29,055 nt of DNA from Spirogloea muscicola (GCA_009602725.1 WELB01000063.1:551660-580714), one strand, 5' to 3'; numbered from the stretch's first letter, positions 10,600 through 21,838 are shown. The notes: a model not told the origin generated them from the sequence alone. Numbers and translations: made by a program.

Positions 10600-12090
10600 T
10601 TTGGAGTACTTGGCACGAATCCGTGGCAATCATTGCCATTGATGGGGTGACTACTCATGCTCGCATGACAGGACACGGATGGCGGGCTTGTCAGTGATTC
10701 GCCAGCCAAGTAGAATCTGCAACTCCTCTGAAGTTGTGAGTCTTTATACGTCATGTCCCCCTCCATTGATGGGAACTGAGATTGTACGCTATAGTGCTTC
10801 GCATTTAGTTATGACATTTGTCTGAAGGTTTTCTGCCAGTTGCTTTCTATCGTCGCGAAAGTATGAGCGTGGGCACCCTGTCCTTCATGAGTGCTTGAGG
10901 CACATGAAGCCTCAAGGCTTCATGACTCCATGGCTTTCTTGATATCTTTGACCTTCTTGGTTAATAGCCACTTGACGGTGTACAAGGGCTCCACTATGAC
11001 TGTCGACTTTCTAGGATGAAACCAGATTGGATGCATCGACAGTGCACGCGCTGTCATTACGATCGTAGTAAAGGCTTTGCGTCCCTGCAACTTGTTGGGA
11101 GCAACTGTGAGCTTGTCTGACCAAGCTTGCTCCTTCGACTGACGAGCAGTATCTTTACGGATGGCATTGCATTGTGCGAGGTTGATAGCAAGGATGGGGC
11201 TGCAACGCGAGCTCGTTCCAAGCGCGCAACCCAGGGTGCAATAGAACGTGGAAGGCTTCTCAAGCGCCGAATGTCGCATGTGTGTTTCAGAAATCAAGGT
11301 CTGTTCCTCAATCGGGCCCCAGCGTCTGCATGGGGACGTCATCAAGCAGCCCCTGAAAGAGCCGATGTCCGCTGCCCCGGCCGGCCAAGTCCAGATCAGG
11401 TGCCGCGCAGGAGCCACTCATGCCTGCCCAGCGGGCCTGATTGGCGAGACGGCAACAATCTTATGGGATGCTTTCGTTCAAGCAAGTCATTAAGACAGTG
11501 GTAGCAGGGGCAGCAGCGGCAGCCCTTTGGCCTAGAGGCCCTCGAGGCCCATGACTGGTGTGCGCCTAGCGACGGAGGAGGCCTTGAGAGAGGAAGTTCT
11601 ATTCAGAAGGGCCTTCGCTGTAGCGGTGGCGACAACGGTTGGACGGGCGGAGAGCCAGAGCTGGCCGCTCGCGGCGGCTCGCCAAGGCAGGCTGATTTCT
11701 TGACACGGCGGTCTGCCCAGTGGAGCATAGCATCCTGATTAAACGCCAGCTCTAAAAGCTGGTGATCGTAGGCAGCATATGCCAACCAGCGGGTCCGTTA
11801 ATGAGCTCTTACCACATGATCAACGTGACTGACTCCTTGTTGCTTTACTCGGCTACTATGCACTAGTGGACCAATTCCAGCTTCTGTCAGTGGTGAGAGC
11901 CCCTTGACAGGTGACGGCTCGATGATAAGAACAACAACTCATTCAGTAAAGGGCGATGGCTGTGATTGGCCAGCCCAGAAAAGATTGAACAATTTTTAAA
12001 GCGGCCAGGAAAGGATTGATACCTAAGCAGAGTATATGTACTGCACCGAACCCGCCTGATATGCACACAATAATGTCCTAACCCGTGTAT
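10600..12090. other. Region with overlapping open frames on both strands, function unclear
   Basis: The longest is a minus-strand frame at 10920-11417 (165 codons) with no recognised domain. Plus frames at 11127-11504 and 11248-11493 overlap it, the latter following an acceptor-like TTTCAG. A reverse-oriented repeat core lies at about 11948-11995 (GCGATGGCTGTGATTGGCCA). I cannot support a gene here. Parts may be unrecognisable remains of the duplicated glycosyltransferase locus. Confidence 0.3.
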
Positions 12091-12105
12091 ACATGCATAA
12101 CACGC

Positions 12106-12217
12106 CAGGTCTTCCTTTGAAGGGCGCCCCCTCATTGTTGCGCAGGGCATGAAGGCAGCTGCAAACCCTTAGTCACGTGGTTGCTGCTCGTACTTTGACG
12201 ACTCCATCAACAAGGCT
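12106..12217 (+). pseudogene. Second glycosyltransferase pseudo-exon 3
   Basis: CAGGTCTTCCTT matches exon 3 of the 5' gene exactly, followed by a recognisable AAGGGCGCC and GGGCATGA. The end, reading GCSYFDDSINKA, corresponds to GCTYLDDFMYEV and stops at a GTGAGC donor in the same place. Inside, TTTGAAGG replaces TTGTCAAGG and an in-frame TAG appears, so it cannot encode the exon. It is in order and on the same strand as the exon-5 and exon-8 relics downstream. Confidence 0.65.
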
Positions 12218-12850
12218 GTGAGCTCCCTTCTCTGAGGAACTTGGCACGGCTTGCTGGGCGCATGACTGCTGTGAAGGATAGCTTATTTTTCCACAGACGT
12301 GTACAGGCAGCTGTAGACTTAGCAGGGTAATTTGTCATCGCCATCGGTTGGGGGGGGCAAGTTGGCGTCAAGATTACGACAATCATGCCAAGGATCTCGT
12401 TGCATTTGGTCCGGGCGACCTGGCATGCAATCATGTGACTCTGCAGGACCTCCAAGGAGATGCACTCACCTGACGTGGATGCTAATTCCTGATCGCGAGG
12501 CAAGACGAGAGAGCTGATTATTATCAAGCTTGACATCAATCCAACTCGAGAAACGTGAACCAAACGCCATGAACTTGAAGGTGAACTTGGAGGAGAGTCT
12601 GGCGGCCGTGCTTGCTGCTGTGTTCACGTTTGAGCATGGAGTCCCAGCCAAAGATGGCCTGGTAAGCCTTCAGTCCGGTGCCACATCTTGCATCTTGCAG
12701 ACCTCTCAAGGCCTGGCCTCCTCGGAAGTGGCATTGTAACAATCATCCAGGTGATGGCAAGCAATCTTTGCTTTGGCGACAGATTAATGGAGGGCCGCAG
12801 GGTCACTGAGGGTGCTGCTCGTGGGCTTGACCAGCTTGTCCTGGCTGCAG

Positions 12851-13090
12851 ATCAGTCGAAGAGTTCTGGAGGAAGAAAAGTTACGTGGGTTGCCCACAGG
12901 TTGGAAAAGGGAGAGGTGCTTATGGACTTCATCAACAGACTGGTCTGGTAAGAACAGCTTTTGCAGTCTCAACGAAGGACGGGACTGCCATCGTGCTCCA
13001 GCATACAATGTAAGCCCCATGGCACCTGGTTCACGAACTTGCTTCTCATGCAGCCTCGCTCCGCCATAGTGGTGATATGTCATGTCAGAT
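12851..13090 (+). pseudogene. Glycosyltransferase pseudo-exons 5 and 8, fused without the intervening introns
   Basis: After a CAG acceptor, 12851-12947 reads ISRRVLEEEK and then, in another frame, VTWVAHRLEKGEVLMDFINRL, matching exon 5 (VAIAFRHGQDSEVFHRYIDLL). It runs straight into a relic of the last exon: STKDGTAIVLQHT (compare LSKDETAALLQHT), an in-frame TAA, an approximately 8-nt shortening over the HGAG motif, then TNLLLMQPRSAIVVI (compare TNLLFMQPGASMVEI). Introns, exon 6 and exon 7 are absent between them. An exon-4-like relic may lie at 12573-12640, weakly supported. With 12106-12217 this is one decayed gene copy. Confidence 0.7.
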
Positions 13091-13179
13091 GAGCGGGCTC
13101 CCACGCTGTGCAACCCCGGTCTCTCGCGCCAGCAAGGCGGAGGATAACCAGCCAGGTGCGGCACTGGCCGGCTCACAAG

Positions 13180-13420
13180 CTATGCGTACTAGGAGCGGCT
13201 TGCTGCGGCTTGCTCTGGCCAGGGCGGGCGGAGCGAGGCTCGGCGAGGTGGGCGGCGCGGGGCGGGCACCGGCAGGGCAGGCGAGGCGCGCCGTGTGGCA
13301 TGGGCCGCGGCTAGGCGGGCCGACGTTGGGCGGCGCTTCGAGCGTGCCCCTGGCAGCGCTCCACGGGCACGCCCGCCCGCGTCGCGAGTGGCTGAGAGGA
13401 GGCAGCTCTTCCACCGACAA
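13180..13420. other. GC-rich island
   Basis: Very GC-rich block (GGGCGGGCGG-type composition) with several long open frames on both strands, which such composition produces by chance. The 329-codon minus frame at 13311-14300 and the plus frame at 13077-13568 are of this kind and run through repeat cores. I see no domain. Confidence 0.35.
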
Positions 13421-13424
13421 CGGC

Positions 13425-13905
13425 TGCGGGAGGCCAGACCAAAAAGGAATGGACAAGAAGTCGGACGGAGGAGTTGGATTGCTTGTGCTCCTCACGAGTG
13501 GCCAGCAGTGGCGCCTGGGCCGTGGTCATTGGAGCGGGCTCGGGAAGAAGCTCTTCCCGAAGAAGTAAGCTCATCCCGAAGGAGCGAGGGCTGTGGAATG
13601 TTAATCTGGCCGCGCTTGCTTCTTGTGGAATGCTAGCCCAAAAAGAACGGACAAGGTCCAAAGAGCATGAAAAGCCAGCCGGAGGAGAACTTAGAAGAGA
13701 AGGGGGGAAAGACTGTTCCAGTAATGAGCGATGGGTATTATTGGCCAGCCCAGATTGAGAATGACCTACTTGGCAAAGGACTCTTCCAGTAGGGGCGATG
13801 GAACCTAGAAGAACGACTCTTCCAGTAGAGGGCGATGGCTGTGATTTGGCAGCCCAGAAAGGTATGAGCGAGGTTCGAAGGGGCCAAAGTAGCAGAAGGT
13901 AGAAA
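13425..13905 (-). repeat. Repeat cores in reverse orientation
   Basis: Reverse copies lie at about 13431-13470 (GGCCAGACCAAAAAGGAATG), 13628-13665 (CCCAAAAAGAACGGACAAGG), 13735-13775 and 13825-13895 (GCGATGGCTGTGATTTGGCA, then GAGGTTCGAAGGGGCCAAAG). Repeated GACTCTTCCAGTAG-type segments at 13782, 13818 and 13926 separate some of them, suggesting small internal duplications. Confidence 0.6.
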
Positions 13906-13999
13906 GTCAGACTTAGGAGAGAGACTCTCCAGGAGAGGACGTGGAAGGTCAAGCGGGGGAGCCAGGCAGCCTCGCCCAATACTCCGCTGGGGGACGGAG

Positions 14000-14585
14000 T
14001 GTTGCATCCGTCTGGATGCAAAGCGGGCATTCGCGCGCAAAGCTGCGGCTGCAATGCGCGCCACACGTGGCAAGGGAGCGTGGCCGAGGGGAGATCCTCG
14101 TCCACCCGCCGGGTCAACGCAATTCGGCCCCAACGACTCGGGTGACCGGCTGACGTGGCGGGGCAGCCGCACGCGGGGGCCCCACCAAGACAGCGCGCCG
14201 CCGAACCTTCGCCCGCCCGGGCGTGCCGCCGGCAGCGGGGGCCGGCTGCACGTGCGGGTCGCGCCAGGCCGCATTGCGGCCGCGTGTCACTCATGGCCAC
14301 GCNATGTGGGGCGGGGTGGGCAGACTTGATTGGCTGGGGTCAACCTTTCTGAAAGCCGCCGCCGTTCAAGAAAGCCCCACGGCCCCAGAGGCCATCATCA
14401 ACCTACAAAGTCGGCCAGCCAGCGGTCGGGGCGAGCGCCGTTTGCCTTCTGGGGCCGTTTACCCCACCACCGCCAAACGGATGCCGAAAGCGGGGACTGG
14501 GGCTGCCCGCCAGCCGTTGGTGAGTTCCATCTCCCTCCCCCAATATAGCATGTCAGATATGCATGTGCTCACTCGGGGATATTAG
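14000..14585 (+). mobile_element. GC-rich block ending in an orphan-element C-terminus (+)
   Basis: GC-rich sequence with one ambiguous base (N at 14303), followed by a frame that ends in QYSMSDMHVLTRGY with TAG at 14583-14585. Only this C-terminal match links it to the element family; the upstream frame (14223 on) has no other shared motif that I can see. Confidence 0.4.
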
Positions 14586-14633
14586 TGTCCCCCTTAGCCA
14601 GCTCATCACCCAGTTAACAGGACATTTGTAAGG

Positions 14634-14968
14634 CTACAATTTTAAAGAGAAGTGCGCGCCCATAGAGAAGAAGAAGTGGCTCTCCCAATGGGGGCAAGGG
14701 CTGTGAGAAGCCAGCCCGAAAAGAATTGACAAGGTTCGAAGGGGCCAAAGTACGAGCTAAGCAGCGACTGCGGGGCCTGAAGAGGCATAGAGAAGAGGGA
14801 CTGGCAAAGCCAGCCCAAAAAAGAATGGACAATGTCCAAAGCCAAAGAAAGCGGAGCCTGAGAAAGGACTACACTACAAAACACTGCAGAACACAGAAAC
14901 GATGCAGATGGAAGCTCAGTACCCACGAGTGAGCAACATCAGGTCTGAGTAGCTCGTTGCAGGGAAAG
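14634..14968 (-). mobile_element. Element insertion read on the minus strand, with related empty site at 28.7 kb
   Basis: On the minus strand this reads SYSDLMLLTRGY-stop (14913-14951), then a 3' region with two cores (about 14800-14840 and 14690-14760; the latter contains GGCTTCTCACAGCCCTTGCC). The flanks, AACAGGACATTTGTAAGGC on the left and GGCCTCCCTTTCAATTTCAT on the right, are contiguous, apart from a few bases, in an inverted copy at about 28730-28795. The block thus looks like an insertion of about 335 bp. It shares a 113-bp subunit with 24963-25190. Confidence 0.6.
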
Positions 14969-15039
14969 ATTGGCCTCCCTTTCAATTTCATGCGCACCGC
15001 GCGCCTTCTCCCCCCAGACCCATCAGACTTTCGATTTTG

Positions 15040-15455
15040 CTGACCCCGGGGGTTACAAAGACAGCAAGCGCGGCCAGATTGACTGGTGGCTGGGAGAAGA
15101 CAGCCCAAAAGGAATGGACAAGGTCTGAAGGAGCCGGACAAAGAGCGCCCCCGTCTTCAGAGCCTCTGGCTCCGCTAAAAATAGTCAAAGGACACCATCT
15201 GTCTTGCACCTGGCTGGCCCTCTCCTGGAAGCGTCTTCCTTTGAATGCCAGCAGGCCCGTTCGCTATGTCGGCGCGCCCCCCGTGACGCGGGCCGGCCGG
15301 GGCTCCCCCCCCCTTTGAGGCCCTGACGTGCCCTCCTCCGCCTCCTCCATGTTTCTCTATGTGCTTGTTTTCCTTAGTGCTTCCCCTGGCCCCGTCTTCG
15401 TACTTGGTTCATTCCTTTTTGGGCTGGCTTTTCCCAGCCCCTAACCTCAATTGGC
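15040..15455. repeat. Pair of oppositely oriented repeat cores
   Basis: A reverse core lies at 15088-15135 (AGACAGCCCAAAAGGAATGG, then ACAAGGTCTGAAGGAGCCGG). A forward copy lies at 15350-15450, with CTTCCCCTGGCCCCGTCTTC, TTCATTCCTTTTTGGGCTGG and TTTTCCCAGCCCC, the subtype also found at 28.3-28.8 kb. The open frame at 15359-15988 begins inside the second copy and has no recognisable domain. Confidence 0.6.
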
Positions 15456-15459
15456 GAGT

Positions 15460-16220
15460 CCTTCTCCGCCTACTCCCCGCCACTGCCCCCCAAGGCCTGT
15501 TGCCCCTCAAGCCCATCTCCGCAAGCCTCATGCCGTCAAGCCCAGTGCCCTCAAGCTCCTCCCAGCCTCGCTCACCCCACTGGCGGGCCGCGCTTCCGGC
15601 CCTTCTCGCGGGATGCGCCTCGCGCCTCCCTTCACGCCTCTCGTCTTTCCCCCCCCTCCTATGGCAGCCGCGGCGCGCAATCGTTGCCCGGCAATGGGCT
15701 TGCGCTGCCCAACGGCCTCACTTTCTTTCTCTCGCGGCGCCCGACCGGCGGAATGCCTTGAAAGGATCGAGCCTCGTTGCTGCTCCTCCGCCAACTACGC
15801 CGGCGCAGCCCCCAGCGCCTGAGCATGGCGGCGTCCGAGGCGCCATTTGCCGCAGCTGGATGAGCAGCTCACCCCAATCCAGGTCCGTCAAGCTCACAAC
15901 CTTTTGCAAGTGCTGTTGCCGGTTGCGATCAGATACGCCCTCTTGCGCACTCCATGAAGGGAGATTGCAGCAGTCATCACACGTGTAATGCTGCCCCCTT
16001 TCTTCGCGGTGGCCACACAATGCATCCCTGTCCTCTTGGGCAGTAGGGCGCTACTTCCGCACTGCTGCATTTGAGCTGTGGGCCTCATGAGAGATGGGAC
16101 GCTGCTGTGATCATAGACGTCCTCCACTGCCCTTGAAAAGCAGATGCTGTTGTCTTCCGCAGGAGCAGGCCCACAAAGCCAGCTCCACATCGGTGGCCCC
16201 TATCGCGCGTCGAGCGAGCC
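15460..16220. other. Upstream region of the NAC gene
   Basis: GC- and Pro-rich frames overlap on both strands. No promoter motif stands out. A minus frame at 15718-16020 contains HYTCDDCCNLPSW and SLTDLDWGELLIQLRQMAP. It looks more protein-like than its neighbours but matches nothing I know. TCTTCCGCAG at 16155-16164 could be an acceptor of a 5' UTR intron of the NAC gene. Confidence 0.3.
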
Positions 16221-16224
16221 AGCT

Positions 16225-19200
16225 ATGCAGCCGCCTTTGGAGGGCCATGCGCAGGAGGGAGAGGCACAGCCGCCTGAGCCGGCTGTGGCCAACCGTGTGC
16301 CGCCAGGCTTCCGCTTTCACCCGACTGACGAGGAGCTCGTTTGGCACTACCTGAGGCCCAAGGTGGCAGACCGCGGGCCCGACTTCCCAATTTTTGGGGA
16401 GATTGAGATATACAAGTACGAGCCTTGGGATCTGCCAGGTGCGTCTTAGAGCTTCTCTGCGAGCCTAATTGGGTGGACGTCGAGTGCTCCCACAGCGTCA
16501 TCTTTGCTGGACAAGTCTGCGCCCAGCTCCGCTGTAGTTGGTGGAATCACATTGAGCTTGTCCTATGATGACGAGCAACAGCTGGAGGCAAGCTCCTGAT
16601 GGTGGAGCACTGACACGTGCAACTTGGTCAGGTCCAAGTGTCCTGATGGTAGGCGTCCAACAACCAATGTGCAGTGTTGGGTGTGGGAGGGGAGCATGAG
16701 AGCTACTTCTTCACGCATAGGAAGAGGAAGTATCCTGGCGGCCACCGAGCCAAGAGGACCACCGAGGCTGGCTACTGGAAGGCTACGGGGAAGGACAAGC
16801 CCGTCTACAGAGGGCGCACACAGATAGGCATGAAGAAGACCTTGGTTTACTATCAGTAAGCACGTATATCCTTCCCAAGCTCTGGGAACTGACCTGTGGA
16901 CCTGGAGAGACGTGTCTGCCATCATAGGCCAATCATCTGTGGACCTGGAGAGACTTGTCTGCCATCGTTGGCCAATCATTGACTAAGACTTTTCAGAAGG
17001 ATATATTCACCTGTCAACAGGGGTAGAGCACCCAACGCCGAGAAGATGGATTGGGTGATGCATGAGTACCGTCTGATGGAGCATGACGAGGCCGCAACTT
17101 CAAGCAGAGCTGACTTGTCCACCGCTGTAAGTCAAGGGGGAGAGATGACGACCTCCATGTGATCAACCCTATCAATCACATCGCTATACATACTGAACTA
17201 AGGCGTTGCAACCCGCAGAAGTCTTAGCATAGCGTTGTGTGATATCTTCAACATATGAACGGCTGATGTCCTCGGACACAATGCGAAATGTCTAGGCCGT
17301 CGACAACAGTACCCGATGATTGAAGTAACCGATGCTCAACCCTGTTGTCTGCTTTCTGTTCTGCACTTCCAGGACCCGGTTCAGCATCGCTCTATTGGCG
17401 AGGACCTCTTGCTTCTAGTACAGTACACAATGAGCAGATAGAACCCAAGAGCCTCGCTACTGATTGTGAGCACGCTTGTTTGATGTGGCGCAGCCTTTTT
17501 GGGTTGTGATCCGTATACAGAAAAAGAAGGCGGGACCTCCAGAAGGCAGCGAGCACCCTGGTGAAGCTTCTAGTCGTGGAGCTAGAGCATCATTACTACT
17601 ATCAGACGATGACAATGAAGCGCCAGATCCCGCAACTCACGAGGTACTTGACACTGTCTCTTCTGACGCGGCTTGGGTTGCCTTTCAAGACTGTTATGCC
17701 AGGTCTAATATACCCAGGTGGACATGAATTGCATGACTGGTACAGCCTCCTACTACATTGTACGCGCTTATAGACGCCGTTCATTCCCTGCCGCATTCAT
17801 TAATGAGCTTCTGAACCTTGATGGCAAGTCAGCAAGAACAGCTCATAACTAGCTGGCTGCAGATTGTCGCGAGCCTAGAGCATCTCTCGAAACATTCCTA
17901 CATTGGCAGGTCAAGGCGGAGCCTGTGGCAGAGACTGCTAGCTTGGGCCCAGTGGGACGTGAAGTCATTGCAAGCAGCCCTTTACTTGGGCTGCTCCAAG
18001 ATCCGGAATTTCAAAGCCGGGCTGCCAGCCAAACATCTATGCAGGCAGTTGCCAGCAGCCCGAGCAAGCCTACTAGCAGCTGGGCATGGCACACTCCTCA
18101 GCCGCTGGTATCAACGCTCACCTCTGGCCCCCTGCAGGCCAGCACCCTAACGGATTTATGGCAGCCCCAAGCCAGTAGTGCAGGCGCCCAGCAGACAACC
18201 TCAAGTGGAACGAGCTTGCAAGTGCAACCCAATGCACCATCGCAGCTCCAGGCGAGGACAAGACTGTCGGCGCAGGTGGGCGAGCCAGACCAGGCCCCTG
18301 CTGCAGCAAGCGGAGGGCTTGCGTACCTTCAGGCAGTGAAGCACATGCAGCTCCAGCAGGTCGCAGCGGCCGCGCTCGATGACAGCAACGCACAACAGCT
18401 AAGGCTCCAACAGGCGATGGCAATGCAGACACAAGGAGGACTGATGGACATCTTGCAGGGAGGTGGCCAAGCTCAGCCGCACAATAGAGAGAACAGCCTT
18501 GATGCTGCTGCAGGTTCTGCAGAAGGGCAGCCGTGGCTGGATCCCGTGCACCTTATTAAGCTCCATAACCTGGTCAACAGCTGTGCCGTGCCCCCCGTAA
18601 TAGGAAGCGCAGGCTCCATGGGACAGCCGCCACGGCAGCAATTACAGCAGCAAAGCACCCCCCACTCTTATCTCAGACCGACTCTAGCAATGTCACAAGA
18701 TCCCCTGCAGCTGCAGCGTCTACCCTTGGACACCTTTGCATTGGCTGCTCAGAGAATGTTAGCGCAAGGCTTGCCTCAGCAGGGGGGATGCGAGCTATCA
18801 CAAGATTCAATGGCTGAGACCCTAACATTGACAGCACGGCCAGATGCTCATGCACTACATCGCGAGCAGTACCTGCCCAGCCTGCACAATGTGCAGCCTG
18901 AGGACAATCCGAACCGACCATACAACAACTTACAGCAGCAGAGCTCAAGGGAGAACCAGATGCTCAACGTTATTCCCTTTAGCTCCAACCAGGTACAAGG
19001 ACAGCCACCAAGCTTCATGTCGCCTGCCTCTGATGAGCATCTTCTCAAGTCCCAAAGTGCATCCTTACCATGCGCACGCTCAGCCCTAGCTTATTGCTTG
19101 GAAGTTGAGCTCCACGAGCCAGACCCAGTTCAGTAGCGCAAGGAAGTTGGGCTTGTAACAAGTAACAAGTAACTCATGCACATGTGCGTCCTGCATGCAG

Positions 19201-19647
19201 CTATTTGCTCAGCAAGCTCAGCCTGCAGCCGAGTTGGTACTTGATAGTGACAAGGTGGAGGCCAGCTCGCCAAAAAACGTGGTGACCCTGGGGGGGGATC
19301 TAGCCTTTTCCCGCCCCACTTGCGGGGCACTTGAGGCGGCGCTGGGCAGCGCAGTAGTGCATGGCCTTGTTCACTTCCCTTCATGGCTTACTGCCGAAAG
19401 CACACCAACACTTCATAATAACATGAAGAGGCAGCTACTTTTGCCACCTAGTGACACGTACACAAAGAAGACAAGTCCTTCAAGAAGCCCTCTCTGCATC
19501 TCAACCATCGAGGAGGGAGCGAGAGAAGACAGCGACACACTACTTCAGCACGATGATGAAGTCTCTTCAACGCATGCGACACCTCTACCTTGTACTCTTC
19601 AGCAGGTGAGAGCCCAGTCTACACCCTACAAGGTCTTTGCTGCATGA
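16225..19647 (+). CDS. NAC-domain transcription factor, multi-exon, long Gln-rich C-terminus
   Basis: Nuclear DNA-binding regulator of the NAC family. Exons inferred: 16225-16438, 16675-16855, 17021-17126, 17373-17417 (optional), 17494-17717 (or to 17702), about 17879-18992 and 19201-19647. Phases agree at each clear junction (1,2,0,0). The NAC subdomains appear in order: [73 protein letters not shown] then [10 protein letters not shown], and [11 protein letters not shown]. The activation-type C-terminus of about 500 residues is rich in Gln, Ser, Ala and Leu and has no evident membrane segment. At about 770 residues it is long for a NAC protein. An in-frame ATG at 16144 is an alternative start. 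The acceptor of the large exon is uncertain: 17910 is a good site but out of phase. The CAG/GTACAA donor at 18993 joining 19201 keeps the Gln-rich frame. Reading through instead stops at 19136, and a CAG/GTGAGA donor at 19606 could splice to 19827 with a stop at 19841. Confidence 0.88.
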
Positions 19648-19841
19648 AGATTTGGCTCATGCTGGAGAGCTTAGAAGTACTGCTCTTTGTCAATAGTGCT
19701 TGCAGCATGCATGACCACGCAAAATGTCAGTGACATTAATATTCGTTAGTTCGTTACAACGACTGGGGTTCGCTGGGTTGGTATAGTACCAAGTCATTTA
19801 CTGGTCTCCTACCTGGCTTTGTGCAGTGCGCAACCTCTTGA

Positions 19842-21730
19842 CCCATGACATCCTGGTATCATACTGCTTCTTGTGGAAGTCGATGCCTGTGTGCTCGACG
19901 TTCTGTACCAACAAGATGCGGCTCTGTGTTAGGGAGTCGCAATAAGAGGTACAAGGCTTTTGGCTCAATATCCAACCAAGGGAACAGCACTGGATCCAAG
20001 TTGGATTGTGAGCCATAAGCCTTCTCAAAACGCTTGTGGTGACTTCCAGAGTGAGCTGATTGAATCGTTGCAAGATTATTCTTCTTACAGCAGATTTATG
20101 TCACGTGCTCATTTGGACGTTGCTTAGGCAAGCAAATTTCGTGAGAGCCGTTCACAAATGAGCTGGTTGTTTGTGCACTACAGATGATGCAAGTAGAGTA
20201 GAGTTCATGCCAGACATGCAATTGAAAGGTCTCTGTGACACACTATGAACATGGTGTAGGGTTTAGGATTTAGAAATCAGGGATCTTCACGTCATCTTCG
20301 ATGACAAGAACTCCACGACATTATCTTCACGTCAGGTCTTCAAGGAAGCATAGGCTCTGCTTTTGCACTCTTATGTACAGGCTCAGCTTGTCAGCGTCCG
20401 TATACAAGAGCTTTGAGCATTCAGACCGTCTACTTGATAACCCCTTCGGTATCATGTTGTGTCGCGATGCTTCTGTCGATAGTCGTGGTGAGTTCAGGAT
20501 TGCGCAAGCTCCACCAGGTCACACCACCTTAGATCGACCGTACATGCCCTATTTTAGCCGGCATGCTCATGATGCTGCTTTGCAAGCCTATATCTGCAGT
20601 AACAGAGAGGCTTAGCATGCTCAATCTTGTCTGCATGCCACTACCTGTCTACGACGTCTTACGCCTACTGCGCCTACACTGATGATCAAAAGACTCAAGC
20701 GGCAAAATTGTGCCCAGACACTTGGCAGGCACGTTTGCCACTATCAAGAGTACGAAAATTCTGAAAGGCCGTGGTGGCAATTGACGACATTAGAGTGGGC
20801 GTGGGCAGCATTAGTGGGACCACGGCAGCACGGAGTTCCTTGCACCATTCGGTCCCTCCTTCCCATGCACCCCTCAGTATACTAACCGATGCTCGTTTCT
20901 GTACAGTGGGCTGAAGCTCTCGCTTAACATCACTCATAGGCAGCTGTATGCTTGTCCCTAAGCAGCTCCCCGAACTGCACTTGCCTGCGCTCCGCTGGCC
21001 TGGTCAGCAGACAAACGCGAGGTCGAGGACTGCTTGCTGGGCCCTTGGGCATGCGGTGGGGGGCCAGGCTCTGAGACAGAGCGATTAGAGGCATCTACCT
21101 GCAGCATATTGAACTAATGCCTCCCCTCCCGACGTGCAATTTGATCCCATAAGGGGCAGTAATTGTTGAGGAGGCAGCCCCCAATGAAGAGTGAACATGA
21201 CTTAGCAAGAGGCGCCCTTGCCAGCAAGGACGCCCAGTCAAGAGGAGATTGGGCCCATGAGAGGCACGGCTTGCAAGGAGCCAGCAGGAAGGTGGACGAC
21301 AGTGGGGCAGGACTGGCCAAACAGAAGAAAGTGCACAATGAAACAGAAGAAAGTACAAGAAATCAGCAGCTGCAGTTGAACCCAGGGCAGCAAATCGAAC
21401 TTACTGGAGGATACAAGGCTCCCAATTAGTAGCCCAAAGCTGCTGCTAGATCCCGCCCAGCGCGCAGACACAAGGGGGTTGCCTGTTAAAATCTGCTGCA
21501 GATTGGGGAGGTGCATGCAGAACAAGGAGAGCTCGGATGTAACGAACAGGTGTTTACACTATACACAATTCAGGGTCCAAAATGTTGTAATTGATTTTGC
21601 CGTGGGGGGTTTCAGAGCAAATCCCTGCACTGTCAAGCACTACGTACGTAATGTAGCTGGCTACCTTCCCCTGCGGTGTCACCCACAGCCGGCACTCCCG
21701 GCAACAAGGCAGCAACTGTCCTTGTTGCTC
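19842..21730. other. Long intergenic stretch without recognisable gene
   Basis: Short frames such as 20301-20615 (+), 20695-20937 (-) and 21163-21429 (+) show no domain, and neighbouring frames look equally random. No repeat core was seen until about 21755. It probably holds the NAC 3' UTR and spacer. Confidence 0.45.
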
Positions 21731-21754
21731 CCCTATTATAATTTGCTCGTAATT

Positions 21755-21838
21755 TGGCCCCTTCGAACTTTGTCAATTCTTTTCGGGCTGGTTTCTCACA
21801 GCCCTTGCCCCCATTGGGAGAGCCCACTTCTTCTATCA
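21755..21838 (+). repeat. Repeat core, same subtype as the 25 kb tandem pair
   Basis: TTTGGCCCCTTCGAACTTTG, then TCAATTCTTTTCGGGCTGG, TTTCTCACAGCCCTTGCCC and CATTGGGAGAGCC. It is nearly identical to the tandem units at 24963-25190 and to the minus-strand block at 14641-14790, so this subtype spread recently. Confidence 0.7.

Noticed and set aside
10920-11417. 165-codon minus-strand open frame
   Set aside because: No recognisable domain, overlapped by two plus frames, and no supporting splice or start context. Listed only as an unclear region.
13311-14300. 329-codon minus-strand open frame, the second longest in the window
   Set aside because: Runs through GC-rich islands and several repeat cores, overlaps open frames on the other strand and shows no domain.
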